From Asanoa ferruginea (lineage in GTDB: Bacteria; Actinomycetota; Actinomycetes; Mycobacteriales; Micromonosporaceae), in NCBI RefSeq assembly GCF_003387075.1, contig NZ_QUMQ01000001.1, positions 3,224,001 through 3,288,000 of the forward strand: a stretch of DNA of 64,000 nucleotides, given 5' to 3'. Positions 35,385-45,217 of this stretch are shown here, in pieces. The notes below the pieces were generated by a model. It had not been told where the DNA came from, searched no databases, and saw nothing but the letters and a program-made list of their open reading frames with translations. A program made the position numbers and the translations under genes. Every line of letters starts with the position of its first letter. Position 1 is the first letter of the stretch.

Positions 35385-38300
35385 CTCAGCCGTCGCTGTT
35401 CACGACCGCGCCGGCGCCGCGTAAGGCGGCCTCGGCCGGGCCTCGCTACACGCCGGTCGAGCTGGCCCGGCTGCTCGGCATGCGCTACGCGCCGACGCCC
35501 GAGCAGTCGGCGATCATCGCCGCGCCGGTCGAGCCGCTGCTGGTGGTCGCGGGAGCCGGCTCCGGCAAGACCGAGACGATGGCCGCGCGGGTGGTCTGGT
35601 TGGTCGCCAACGGCTACGCCACGCCCGACCAGATCCTCGGCCTCACGTTCACCCGCAAGGCCGCCGGCGAGCTGGCCCACCGGGTGCGGATGCGGCTGGG
35701 CCAACTGGTCCGCCGCCTCGGTCGCGCCGGTGACCTGTCCGGCGAGGCGACGATCTCGACCTATCACTCCTACGCCGCCCGCGTCGTCACCGAGCACGGC
35801 CTGCGCTCCGGATACGAGCCGGCGACCCGGCTGCTCACCGAGGCGTCCCGCTGGCAGATCGTCGATCTGATCGTGCGCAACTACGACGGCGACATGTCCG
35901 ACGTGGAGCGGGCGGCCAGCACGGTCACCGACGCGGTGCTGGCGCTCTCCGGCGAGCTGGCCGAGCACCTGGTCACCCCCGACGAGCTGGCCGGCTGGAC
36001 CGGGCGGTTCTTCGCCGAGGTGCAGGGTCGGCCGGGTCGGGTCTACGCCGACGTGAAGAAGGCGCTCGCCGTGCAGCAGGCCCGGCTCGCGCTGCTGCCG
36101 ATGGTCCGCGCCTACGACAAGCGCAAGATCGACTTTGAGGCGATGGACTTCGGCGACCAGATGGCCCGCGCCGCCCGGGTGGCCCGCGACCATCCCGATG
36201 TCGGTGCGGTCGAGCGGGCCCGCTACCCGATCGTGCTGCTCGACGAGTTCCAGGACACCAGCCACGCCCAGGTCGTGCTGCTCCGCTCGCTGTTCGGCGA
36301 CGGCCACCCGGTGACCGCGGTCGGCGACCCGTGCCAGTCGATCTACGGCTGGCGCGGTGCCAGCGCCGGCACGCTCGAACGGTTTCCCAACGAGTTCGCG
36401 CGGCCCGACGGCCGCCCGGCCCGGTCGTTGACGCTGACCACGAGCTGGCGCAACCGGCCCGAGATCCTCAGCGTCGCCAACCAGCTCTCCGCGCCGTTGC
36501 GGGCGGCCGGTGCGCAGGTGGCCGAGTTGGCGCCGGCGTTCAGCGTCGACGAGCCGATCCGCGGCCGCGCCACCGTCCACTGTGCGCTCCTGCCGGCCGT
36601 CGGCGACGAGGCCGGCTGGATCGCCGACAGCCTGGTCGCCGCGTGGCGGGGTGCCGCCCGGATGCCCGACGCGCTGCCGGAGCACATCCCGTTGGAGCGG
36701 CGGCCGACCACCGCCGTGCTGGTCCGGGTGCGCAGCCAGATTCCGGCGATCGAAAACGCGCTGCGCTCCCGCGGGCTGCCGGTCGAGGTGGTCGGCCTGG
36801 GCGGGCTGCTCGACACCCCCGAGGTGCGCGACGTGGTCTGCACGCTGCGGGTGCTCGCCGACCCGACCGACGGCGCGTCGCTGCTGCGGCTGCTCACCGG
36901 TGCGCGCTGGCGGATCGGCCCGCGCGACCTGGTGGCGCTGCACCGGCGGTCCCGCTCGATCGCGGCCGCCCGGCGCGACCTGGTCCACCCGGAGGGCGAC
37001 GAGCCCGACCTGGTGCCCGACGCGCTCGACGAAGCGACCCTGGTCGAGGCGCTGGCCGACCTCGGGCCCGCGCAGTTCTACTCCGCCGAGGGCTATGCCC
37101 GCATGAAGGCCTACGGGAATGAGCTCGCCCTCCTGCGCTACCGCATCGACCAGCCGTTGCCCGACCTGATCGCCGACGTCGAACGCACCATCGGGCTCGA
37201 CGTCGAAGTAGCGGTGCGGGCCGGCACCGGCGGCCGGGGCGGCGACGCCGGCCTGGCCCGCGGCCACCTCGACGCGCTCGGCGACGTGGCGGCCCGGTTC
37301 GCTCGCGACAGCGACGGCGGCGCGCTGCCGGGCTTCCTGGCCTACCTGACCGCGGCCGAAGACGAGGAGCGCGGCCTGGAGCCGGGCGAGGTCGAGGTCG
37401 TCGAGGGCGCCGTCCAGGTGCTCACCGCCCACGCGGCCAAGGGCCTGGAGTGGGACGTGGTCTCCGTCGCCGGGCTGTCCCGCGGCGTCTGGCCCGGGCT
37501 CGCCCGCGCTTCCGACAACTACCTGGGCGGCCTCGGCGTGCTGCCGTTCCCGCTGCGCGGCGACGCCGGTGGGCTGCCGCGGTTCGCGATCGACGACACC
37601 GGTGACCAGCGCGAGGTGATGACCGCGCTGACCGAGTTCGGCGAGGCGTGGCGGGCCCACGACGAAAACGAGGAACGCCGGCTGGCCTACGTCGCGGTGA
37701 CCCGGCCGCGGCGGCTGCTGCTCTGCTCCGGCTACTGGTGGGGCGAGGGGGTCAAGCGCCCCGCGCGGGCCGTCGCGGTTCCTCACCGAGGTGCACGACG
37801 CCTGCGTGGCCGGCGGCGGGGTGGTCGACGCCTGGGCGCCCGAGCCGGCCGGCGAGTCGAATCCGACCGTCGAGGAGACGCCGCGCGCCGAATGGCCGGG
37901 CGACCCGCTCGGCCCGCGCCGCCCGGGGATGACCGAGGCGGCGGTGCTGGTTCGCCGCCTGATGACCGAGCCCGAGGCCGACGCGCTGCTCGACCCGGAG
38001 GCCGCCGACGACGCCGAGCGGTGGCGGCGCGAGGTCGACATGCTGATCGCCGAGCGCGACAAGCTGGTCCGCGGGCCCGGCCCGCTCGAGGTCACCCTTC
38101 CCGACCACCTGACCGTCTCGCAGCTCGTGCTGTTGCAACGCGACCCACAGGCGCTGGCCCGCTCGTTGCGCCGGCCGATGCCGTCGCATCCCGATCCATA
38201 CGCCCGCCGGGGCACGGCCTTCCACGCCTGGCTCGAGCAGCGCTTCGGCGCGGTGCGGCTGCTCGACGTCGACGAGTTGCCCGGCGCCGCCGACGAAGAC

Positions 38301-38699
38301 GCCGCACCCGACGACGCGCTGGCGGAGTTGCAGGAGCTGTTCCTGGCCAGCGACTGGGCCGACCGCGCACCGGTCGAGGTCGAGGTCCCGTTCGCGACGG
38401 TGGTCGGCGGCGTCGTGCTGCGCGGCCGGATGGACGCGGTGTTCGCCGACCCCGGCGGCCGCTTCGACGTGGTCGACTGGAAAACCGGCCGCCGCCCGAC
38501 CGGCGCCGACGAGCGGGCCGCCGCGATCCAGCTCGCCGCCTACCGGCTGGCCTGGGCCAACCTGGCCGGGGTCCCGGTCGACCGGGTCCGGGCGGCGTTC
38601 CACTACGTGCGCTCCGCGGAAACCGTGCGCCCGGTCGACCTGCTCGACGCCGCCGGCCTGGCGGCACTGGTCACCGCCCTACCAACGGCGACGGCCTAG
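35381..38699 (+). pseudogene. adnB: AdnB-like helicase-nuclease interrupted by a frameshift
   Basis: The first frame (35381 to about 37760) encodes the SF1 motor: Walker A GAGSGKT near residue 62, DEFQDTSHAQ, GDPCQSIYGWRG, AKGLEWD, VAVTRPRRLLLC. After GEGVKRP the expected protein continues in the next frame (SRFLTEVHDAC...) to 38699, which holds the nuclease (GRMDAVF, VVDWKTG, QLAAYRLAW). The shift coincides with CCCC at 37759-37762; removing one C restores a 1105-aa protein, matching the 1101 aa of M. tuberculosis AdnB. As written, the first frame runs on through meaningless sequence to 38995. True mutation, sequencing error or slippage cannot be told apart here. Confidence 0.85.
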
Positions 38700-38700
38700 C

Positions 38701-38970
38701 CCGGCGCGAGCCGCCGGGACGGCTCAGGCCCCGGGCGGGCCGCCGGCGACGGGCCTTGCCCGGGGTGAAGGCGCCGGGAAGGTTCAGGCCCCGGGCGGGC
38801 CGCCGGCGACGGGCCTTGCCCGGGGTGAAGGCGCCGGGAAGGTTCAGGCCCCGGGCGGGCCGCCGGCGACGGGCCTTGCCCGGGGTGAAGGCGCCGGGAA
38901 GGTTCAGGCCCCGGGCGGGCCGCCGGCGACGGGCCTCGCCCGGCGCGAGCCGCCGGGAAGGTTCAGGTCC
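38701..38970. repeat. 60-bp tandem repeat, about 4.5 units
   Basis: Units start at 38701, 38761, 38821 and 38881, plus a partial at 38941. Units 2 and 3 are identical and unit 4 differs at one base; the first and last share an alternative start (CCGGCGCGAGCCGCCGGGA). Each unit contains CCCCGGGC and GCCCGGGG, which can pair. The array fills the gap between the convergent adnB and M20 genes. Confidence 0.95.
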
Positions 38971-38991
38971 GCTCGAGCCGCCGGGGACGGC

Positions 38992-40182
38992 CTAGCCTCG
39001 AGCGAGGCGCCGGGAGGCCATCTCGGCGAAGAAGGCGCTGCCGTCGGCGATTACCGCGTCGTCGAAGAGGGCGTCGGGCGAGTGGTTGGTCGCCGCGGTC
39101 ATCGGGTCCAGGTCGGGTGGGCAGGCGCCCAGGTTGAGGTAGGCGCCGGGGACCTTCTCCAGGACGAACGACATGTCTTCCGAGCCGGTCTTCGGGTTTT
39201 CCAGCCACTGGTAGCGCTGGTCGCCGAAGACCTCGGCCGCCGTCGCGGCCGCGAAATCGGCCTCGCCGGCGTCGTTGACCACTGCCGGGTAGCCGCGTTC
39301 GAGTTCGACGTCGACCTCAAGACCCTGTGCGGCGGCGATGCCTTCGACCACTTCGGTCGTACGCCGGATGAGCTTCTCCCGGGCCGGGTTGGAGAACGAC
39401 CGCAGTGAGGCGGCGAACTCGGCGGTCGCCGGGATGACGTTGTCGACCGTGCCGGCGTGGAACCGGCCGACGGTCAGCACGACCGGGTCGAACACGTCGA
39501 AACCGCGGGTCACCATCGTCTGCAGCGCCAGCACCATCTCGCAGGCGGCCGGGATCGGGTCGCGGGCCCGGAACGGGGTCGAGCCGTGGCCGCCCTTGCC
39601 GCGTACCCGGACCTTGCAGGTGTCGTGTGCGGCGCCGAACACGCCCCGCCGGCCGAAGAACATCCCGTGGGGGAAGACCGCCGAGACATGCAGGCAGTAC
39701 GCCGCGACGGGCGGGTCACCGGCCGCCGACAGCACTCCTTCGGCGAGCATGGGCTGGGCGCCGCCGGGGCCCTCCTCGCCCGGCTGGAACATGAAGATCA
39801 CGTCGCCGGCCAGGTTGTCGCGGACGGCGCTGAGCAGTCGGGCCGCGCCGACCAGGATCGCGGTGTGCAGGTCGTGGCCGCAGGCGTGCATCACGCCCGG
39901 GATCGTCGACGAGAAGTCCAGACCGGTCTGCTCGGTCACCGGCAGGGCGTCCATGTCACCCCGGAGCAGCACCGAGGGACCGGGTCGGCCACCGCGCAGC
40001 ACCGCCACCACCGAGCTCAGCGAGCGGCCCGTGGTGATCTCCAACGGCAGGCCGGCCAGCGCGGAGAGCACCGCCGCCTGCGTCTTTGGTAGGTGCAGGC
40101 CCAGCTCGGGCTCGCGGTGCAGCGACCGGCGCAGGGCGACCAGGTCGTCGCTGATCTTCGCTGCGGACTCCCGGAAGTTCAT
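38992..40182 (-). CDS. M20D-family amidohydrolase
   Basis: 396 aa. Hydrolyses N-acyl amino acids or related amides (hippurate hydrolase/IAA-amino-acid hydrolase group). Metal ligands are visible in RGDMDALPV, MHACGHDLHTAIL, QPGEEGPGGAQPM and the C-terminal NLGACPPDLDPMTAATNHSP. The ATG at 40182 has GAGGGAG about 10 nt upstream. Probably transcribed after the 138-aa gene 14 bp upstream. The physiological substrate cannot be told from sequence. Confidence 0.87.
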   Translation of the reverse strand: MNFRESAAKISDDLVALRRSLHREPELGLHLPKTQAAVLSALAGLPLEITTGRSLSSVVAVLRGGRPGPSVLLRGDMDALPVTEQTGLDFSSTIPGVMHACGHDLHTAILVGAARLLSAVRDNLAGDVIFMFQPGEEGPGGAQPMLAEGVLSAAGDPPVAAYCLHVSAVFPHGMFFGRRGVFGAAHDTCKVRVRGKGGHGSTPFRARDPIPAACEMVLALQTMVTRGFDVFDPVVLTVGRFHAGTVDNVIPATAEFAASLRSFSNPAREKLIRRTTEVVEGIAAAQGLEVDVELERGYPAVVNDAGEADFAAATAAEVFGDQRYQWLENPKTGSEDMSFVLEKVPGAYLNLGACPPDLDPMTAATNHSPDALFDDAVIADGSAFFAEMASRRLARG

Positions 40183-40196
40183 CGAGTGGCTCCCTC

Positions 40197-40613
40197 TCAG
40201 TCGACGCCCAGCCTGATCAGCTCCAGCAGCGCCGCGCCGTAGGCTTCCTCGGCGGTGCCGCCCTCGACACTGAGCCGGCGGCCGGCGGCGGTGATCTCCA
40301 CGCGAAATTCCATCTGGCTGCGTTCCAGCATGTGGAACGTGGCGCCGAGCAGTTCGCGGAGTTGGTCTTCGCGGGGCAGCCAGATCGCCTCGCTCTGCTC
40401 GATGTCGTCCATCGCCCACTCGGTCGTGCCGTTGAAGCCGATCACCGGGCCGTCAGGCTGCTCATACACCGCGATGACCATGTTGCTGAGCACGAACACC
40501 TCGTCGTCGAGGTCGCGGTCGGGGATGGCGAAGTGGTCGCCGGGCGCCGGCTTCCAGCGCAGGCCGGCATCGTGCAGGCGGATGGCGAGCGGCACGGACA
40601 GCACGCCCTCCAT
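40197..40613 (-). CDS. hypothetical protein, 138 aa
   Basis: Soluble acidic alpha/beta protein (LAIRLHDAGLRWKPAPGDHFAIPDRDLDDEVFVLSNMVIAV; GTTEWAMDDIEQSEAIWLPREDQLRELL). No cysteines, signal peptide or membrane helix. Relatives in actinobacterial genomes are often mislabelled as pilus assembly proteins; no pilus gene is nearby. Likely co-transcribed with the amidohydrolase; divergent by 26 bp from the membrane protein at 40640. Confidence 0.65.
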   Translation of the reverse strand: MEGVLSVPLAIRLHDAGLRWKPAPGDHFAIPDRDLDDEVFVLSNMVIAVYEQPDGPVIGFNGTTEWAMDDIEQSEAIWLPREDQLRELLGATFHMLERSQMEFRVEITAAGRRLSVEGGTAEEAYGAALLELIRLGVD

Positions 40614-40639
40614 GGTGCCCCGGGTGCTTCACTAGGTGC

Positions 40640-41479
40640 ATGCCGAATGCCGAACGCTTCCCCGCGGGGGCAGTGACCCGGCTCGGCCCGCCGCCGCCGG
40701 ACCTGCCGCCCCCGGCACCCCCAGAGAGACGGGGGCGCGGCCCGATCTGGTGGTTCGCCGGCGCGGCGACGCTGATCGCGCTGACCGGCCTGGTCGTGGT
40801 GATCGCCGTGCACCCCAGAGGCGAAGGCCCCGGCCTGCTCTCCGGCCAGCCGCACGCGCCCGCCGACGCGCGCCCGCCGCTGGCCCGCGCCTGCCCGCCA
40901 CCACCGGATGTCTCGGGCGCCCCGGTCGCGCCCAGCCAGCCCGCGCCGGCCCCGACCGGGCCGCGGACGGTCGACGAGGCCACCGGCATCTCCTACCCCT
41001 CCTACGGCGCGCCGTGGGAGTCCTGGAACGCCGTGTGGAACGCCGGTGAGCTGCGGGTTCCCTACAAGGTCGGTCAGCATTTCATCACCGAGCACCTCTA
41101 CGACGGGGTCAGCGACTATCACGCGTCGGTGCTTTCCGGCGCGGTGCCGGCAGCGGTCAACGACGCGTTCACCTTCGACCTGGAATGCGTCGGCCGGCAG
41201 GTGGCCGCCGACGCGCGGGCGCACTACTACCCGCAGCCCAACGAGCAGGAGCTGCTCCGCGACGAGCGCACCGTCCTGGGTGGACGTCCAGCCTGGGTCA
41301 CTGTGTTCCGGCTGCACTTCCACACGCCCGGCCTGCGCGCGACCAGCGAGCTCGTGGCGCTGGCCTGCATCGATGTCGGCAAGCCGAGCGCGGCGGTGCT
41401 CTACGTCTCGATTCCGGGCACCCATACCCAGTGGGACTGGGTGGCCACCGACGCGCTGGCCGGAATGCGGGTGGTCTGA
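40640..41479 (+). CDS. membrane-anchored extracytoplasmic protein
   Basis: 279 aa. Pro-rich cytoplasmic N-terminus (about 1-35), one membrane helix (about 36-58), a Pro/Ala linker to about 110, then a compact domain of about 165 residues with two cysteines that could pair (DLECVG and LACID). The YKVGQHFITEHLYDGVSDYHASVLSG pattern is regular but I do not recognise the family. Standing before the M16 pair it may be a cell-surface protein; no functional claim. Confidence 0.65.
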   Translation: MPNAERFPAGAVTRLGPPPPDLPPPAPPERRGRGPIWWFAGAATLIALTGLVVVIAVHPRGEGPGLLSGQPHAPADARPPLARACPPPPDVSGAPVAPSQPAPAPTGPRTVDEATGISYPSYGAPWESWNAVWNAGELRVPYKVGQHFITEHLYDGVSDYHASVLSGAVPAAVNDAFTFDLECVGRQVAADARAHYYPQPNEQELLRDERTVLGGRPAWVTVFRLHFHTPGLRATSELVALACIDVGKPSAAVLYVSIPGTHTQWDWVATDALAGMRVV

Positions 41480-41517
41480 CGGTCACGCTCGGCCCGCGGC
41501 GCGCTAACCTCGGCCCT

Positions 41518-42825
41518 GTGGCCCGCAGAATAAAGATCCCGGCGACGAAATATCCGGTCGAGCGGTTCACGCTCGACAACGGCTTGCGGGTGGTGCTGGC
41601 GCCTGACCGCAGCGCACCCGTGGTCGGTGTCGCGGTCGTCTATGACGTCGGCATCCGCAGCGAGCCGGAGGGGCGCACCGGTTTCGCGCACCTCTTCGAG
41701 CACCTGATGTTCCAGGGCTCGGAAAACCTCGAGAAGCTCGAGCATTTCCGGCATGTCCAGGGCGCGGGCGGCACCTTCAACGGCTCGACCCACCTCGACT
41801 ACACCGACTACTTCGAGGCGCTGCCGTCCGGCGCGCTGGAGCGGGCGCTGTTCCTCGAGGCCGACCGCATGCGCGGTCCCCGGCTGACCGAGGAAAACCT
41901 GCGCAACCAGGTCGACGTGGTCAAGGAAGAGATCCGGGTCAACGTGCTCAACCGGCCCTACGGCGGCTTCCCCTGGCTGAAGCTGCCGCCGGTCATGTTC
42001 GACACGTTCGCCAACGCGCACGATGGCTACGGGTCGTTCGAAGACCTGGAGAGCGCCACGGTCGCCGACGCGGCCGAGTTCTTCGAGCGCTACTACGCCT
42101 GCGGCAACGCCGTGCTCTCGGTCGCCGGTGACCTCGACGTCGCCGAGGCCACCGAGATGATCAAGCGGCACTTCGGCGACGTGCCGGCGCGGCCGGCACC
42201 GGTCCGCCCCGACTTCGACGAGCCAGACCTGACGAGCGAGCGACGCGAGTCGTACGCCGATCGCTTGGCGCCCCTGCCCGCCATCGCCTCCGCCTGGCGG
42301 GTGCCGGACCCGATCGACGACTTCGACGCCTACCTGCCCTACGTGGTGCTCGCCGAGGTGCTCACCGACGGCGACGCGTCGCGGCTGGTCGAGCGCCTGG
42401 TGCTGCGCGACCGCACGGTCACCAGCATCGGCGGCTACCTGGGCTTCATGGGCGAGCCGTTCGAGGTGCGCAACCCGACCGCGGCGCTGCTGCAATACCA
42501 CCTGCCGCCGGGCGGCGACGTCGACAAGGTGCTGCGCGCCGCCGACGAGGAACTCGAGCGGTTGGCCGGCGACGGCATCACGACCGGCGAGCTGGGCCGG
42601 GTGCAGGCCCGGATGGCGACCCACCTGCTCCGCGACACCGACGCGGTGCTCGGCCGGGCGCTGCGCATCGCGGTCCTGGAAGAGCAGCGCGGCGCACCCG
42701 AGCTGATCAACGACCTGCCGCGCCTGATCGGCGAGGTAACGCCCGAACAGATCCGCGCGGCCGCGGCCGCCCTGACCCCGCAGCGCCGGGCGTCGGTCGA
42801 GGTCATCCCCGGAGGCGGACAGTGA
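41518..42825 (+). CDS. M16 peptidase, catalytic subunit
   Basis: 435 aa. Zinc metallopeptidase of the pitrilysin/processing-peptidase family. The inverted zinc motif HLFEH is near residue 60 (FAHLFEHLMF), with the distal Glu in NQVDVVKEEIRVN. The C-terminal half is the second M16 domain. Start GTG 41518 is marked by TAACCT 7 nt upstream. The next gene encodes the non-catalytic partner and overlaps by GTGA, the two-subunit MPP-like arrangement. Confidence 0.9.
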   Translation: MARRIKIPATKYPVERFTLDNGLRVVLAPDRSAPVVGVAVVYDVGIRSEPEGRTGFAHLFEHLMFQGSENLEKLEHFRHVQGAGGTFNGSTHLDYTDYFEALPSGALERALFLEADRMRGPRLTEENLRNQVDVVKEEIRVNVLNRPYGGFPWLKLPPVMFDTFANAHDGYGSFEDLESATVADAAEFFERYYACGNAVLSVAGDLDVAEATEMIKRHFGDVPARPAPVRPDFDEPDLTSERRESYADRLAPLPAIASAWRVPDPIDDFDAYLPYVVLAEVLTDGDASRLVERLVLRDRTVTSIGGYLGFMGEPFEVRNPTAALLQYHLPPGGDVDKVLRAADEELERLAGDGITTGELGRVQARMATHLLRDTDAVLGRALRIAVLEEQRGAPELINDLPRLIGEVTPEQIRAAAAALTPQRRASVEVIPGGGQ

Positions 42826-44141
42826 CCCAGACGAAGCGGCCGTTGCCGGCCCTGTTGCCGGCCGCACCCATCAAACTGCCCACCGAAGCGGAGCGGCAGC
42901 TCACCAACGGCCTCACCGTGATCGCCATCCGCCGCCCGGCGGTGCCGCTGGTCGAGGTGCGGCTGCGGGTCCCGTTCGCGCGGGCCAACCTGGCCCGCGG
43001 CGCGATGCTCTCGCAGACCCTGTTCTCCGGCACCGAGCAACTGTCCACCGTCGACATCGCGGCCGAGCTCCAGATGGTCGGCGGCGGGCTGAGCGCGTCG
43101 GTCGACCCCGACCGGCTGATGATCAGCGGCAACAGCCTGGCCGCGGGGCTCACCCGGATCCTGGAGATCCTGGGCGAGGTGCTCGACGGCGCGGCCTACC
43201 CGAGCGACGAGGTGTCCACCGAGCGCGACCGGTTGGTCGACAACATCCAGGTCGCCAAGAGCCAGCCTTCTCACCTGGCCCGCGAGGCGCTGCTGCGGCG
43301 GCTCTACGGCCGGCATCCCTACGCGGTGCAGACGCCGGAGCCCGAGCAGGTGCGCGCGGTGCGCCCGGCGCAGCTCCGGGCGTTGCACGCCGAGCGGGTG
43401 CACCCGGCCGGCGCGACGCTGGTGCTGGTCGGCGACTTCCAGCCGAAGCGGGCGCTGGACACCGCCGAGGCCGTGCTCGGTTCGTGGAACGGTGGCGGCA
43501 AGGACGTGACGCTGCCGACCGCGCCCGGCCCCGAGGCCGGCCCCGTGCTGCTGGTCGACCGGCCCGGCTCGGTGCAGTCGTCGCTGCGGATCGCGCTGCC
43601 GGGCGTGCCCCGGACCCACCCCGACCACGCGGCGCTTCAGCTCGCCAACCTGGTCTTCGGTGGCTACTTCTCGTCGCGCTGGGTGGAGAACATCCGCGAG
43701 GACAAGGGCTACACCTACGGCCCGCACTCCGTGGTCGACCACTCCGCCGCCGGTTCGGTCGTCCTGGCCTCGGCCGAGGTGGCCACGGAGGTGACCGGTC
43801 CGGCGCTCCTGGAGACGCTCTACGAGCTGGGCCGGCTGGCGACCCTGCCGCCCGGCGAGGAAGAGCTCGAACAGGCGCGGCAGTACGTGCTGGGCACGCT
43901 CAAGCTCGGCATGTCGACGCAGGCCGGGCTGGCCAGCCTGGCCAGCACGTACGCCGGGTTCGGTCTGCGGTTGGACTTCCTGTCCAGCTACAGCGAGCAG
44001 CTCGCGAGCGTGACCCGCGACGAGGTGGCCGCCGCGGCGGCGAAATACCTCGCACCGTCGGGCGCGGTGACCGTGATCCTCGGCGATGCCGAAAAGATCG
44101 AGGCGCCGGTCGCGGCGCTGCGTGAGGTGGAACTGGAATGA
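42822..44141 (+). CDS. M16 peptidase, non-catalytic subunit
   Basis: 439 aa. Same fold as the upstream gene, but the HxxEH position reads ARGAMLSQTLF with no ligands, so it is the partner subunit. The Arg/Tyr substrate-binding signature NIREDKGYTYGPHS is retained near residue 295. Overlaps nudC by ATGA, so three genes are translationally chained. Confidence 0.88.
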   Translation: MTQTKRPLPALLPAAPIKLPTEAERQLTNGLTVIAIRRPAVPLVEVRLRVPFARANLARGAMLSQTLFSGTEQLSTVDIAAELQMVGGGLSASVDPDRLMISGNSLAAGLTRILEILGEVLDGAAYPSDEVSTERDRLVDNIQVAKSQPSHLAREALLRRLYGRHPYAVQTPEPEQVRAVRPAQLRALHAERVHPAGATLVLVGDFQPKRALDTAEAVLGSWNGGGKDVTLPTAPGPEAGPVLLVDRPGSVQSSLRIALPGVPRTHPDHAALQLANLVFGGYFSSRWVENIREDKGYTYGPHSVVDHSAAGSVVLASAEVATEVTGPALLETLYELGRLATLPPGEEELEQARQYVLGTLKLGMSTQAGLASLASTYAGFGLRLDFLSSYSEQLASVTRDEVAAAAAKYLAPSGAVTVILGDAEKIEAPVAALREVELE

Positions 44142-45100
44142 CGATCGCGCCGCCCCTCGCCCGTTCCACGCTCGACCGGGCGGGGCACCGGCGGTCGGAT
44201 CCGGACTGGCTCGCGTCGGCCTGGCCGGCGGCCCGGCTGCTGCGGGTCGACTCGTCGGCCGGCACCGCGCTGTTCCGCGACCTGGTCACCGGTGACGCGG
44301 CCGACGCCGCGGTCGGTGCGGTGTTGCAGCTCGTGCTGTCTGCCACCTCCGACGCCGACCAGTCGTCGGCCGTGTTCCTCGGCATCGAGCCCGACGGGGT
44401 CGCGGTGTTCGCTCTGGATGGGCCGCTGCCGCCGGTGCCCGGCACCCGCCCGGCCAACCTGCGCGACGTCGGGCACCAACTCGACGACCGCGACGCCGGC
44501 CTGCTCACCACGGCGCTGGCGCTGCTCAACTGGCACGCCCGCAGCCCCTATTCGCCGCAGTCGGGCCAGCTCACCACCGTCGGCGAGGCAGGTTGGTCGC
44601 GGGTCGACGCGGCCGGCAACCAGACCTGGCCGCGGACCGATCCGGCGATGATCGTGCTGGTGACCGACGGCGTCGCCGGCCCCGAGGGCCGGTGCCTGCT
44701 CGGCAACAACGCGACCTGGCCCAAGCAGCCCGGGCATCGGCGGTTCTCCTGCCTGGCCGGCTATGTCGAGCCGGGGGAGTCGGCGGAGGCCGCGGTCACC
44801 CGCGAGGTGCTGGAGGAGGTCGGCATCGCGCTCGACCGGATCGACTACGTCGCCAGCCAGGCGTGGCCGTTCCCGGGATCGCTGATGCTCGGCTATTCGG
44901 CGGTGGCCGACCCGGCCCAGCCGCTGAAGGTCGACGCGGTCGAGATCACCGAGGCCCGGTGGTTCACCCGCGGCGAGATCCAGGCGGTGTTGACGGGCGA
45001 AGGGATCGATGTGGGTACGCCCGGCGAGCCGGCCATGGTCGGCCTGCCGATGGAGGTATCCATCGCCCACTTCCTGATCACAAGCTGGTTGGCTTTGTGA
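44138..45100 (+). CDS. nudC: NAD+ diphosphatase, NudC-like, without zinc ribbon cysteines
   Basis: 320 aa. Cleaves NAD(H) to NMN(H) plus AMP and can remove NAD caps from RNA. The Nudix box is GYVEPGESAEAAVTREVLEEVGI, followed by the NAD signature SQAWPFPGS (consensus SQPWPFPxS). The zinc ribbon normally preceding the Nudix domain lacks all four cysteines (YSPQSGQ...WPRTDP). Third gene of the M16-M16-nudC chain; in mycobacteria nudC also lies between adnB and uvrD2. Confidence 0.88.
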   Translation: MTIAPPLARSTLDRAGHRRSDPDWLASAWPAARLLRVDSSAGTALFRDLVTGDAADAAVGAVLQLVLSATSDADQSSAVFLGIEPDGVAVFALDGPLPPVPGTRPANLRDVGHQLDDRDAGLLTTALALLNWHARSPYSPQSGQLTTVGEAGWSRVDAAGNQTWPRTDPAMIVLVTDGVAGPEGRCLLGNNATWPKQPGHRRFSCLAGYVEPGESAEAAVTREVLEEVGIALDRIDYVASQAWPFPGSLMLGYSAVADPAQPLKVDAVEITEARWFTRGEIQAVLTGEGIDVGTPGEPAMVGLPMEVSIAHFLITSWLAL

Positions 45101-45129
45101 TCTAGGCCTCCTGGGCCGCGGACCCGGCT

Positions 45130-45162
45130 TGGTCAGGGGCCCGGTTTGTGGGCCCCTGACCA
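45130..45162. terminator. strong bidirectional stem-loop between nudC and mycoredoxin
   Basis: Perfect 13-bp stem TGGTCAGGGGCCC (45130-45142) with 45150-45162, loop GGTTTGT, followed by ATTTG. It lies between convergent genes. Confidence 0.8.
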
Positions 45163-45217
45163 TTTGCGCGCGGGAGCGAACGGTCGCGCGCCCGACGGTC
45201 GCGCGTAAATCAGCTTG

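Noticed and set aside
37759..37762. Programmed ribosomal frameshift in adnB
   Set aside because: CCCC alone is not a known slippery heptamer and no downstream pseudoknot was evident; kept only as a remote possibility.
35108..38215. 1035-codon open frame antisense to adnA/adnB
   Set aside because: Arg/Gly/Ala-rich shadow of helicase coding sequence; no domain pattern, and the sense strand has full helicase motifs.
38701..38970. CRISPR array
   Set aside because: The 60-bp units abut directly with no unique spacers, and there are no cas genes.
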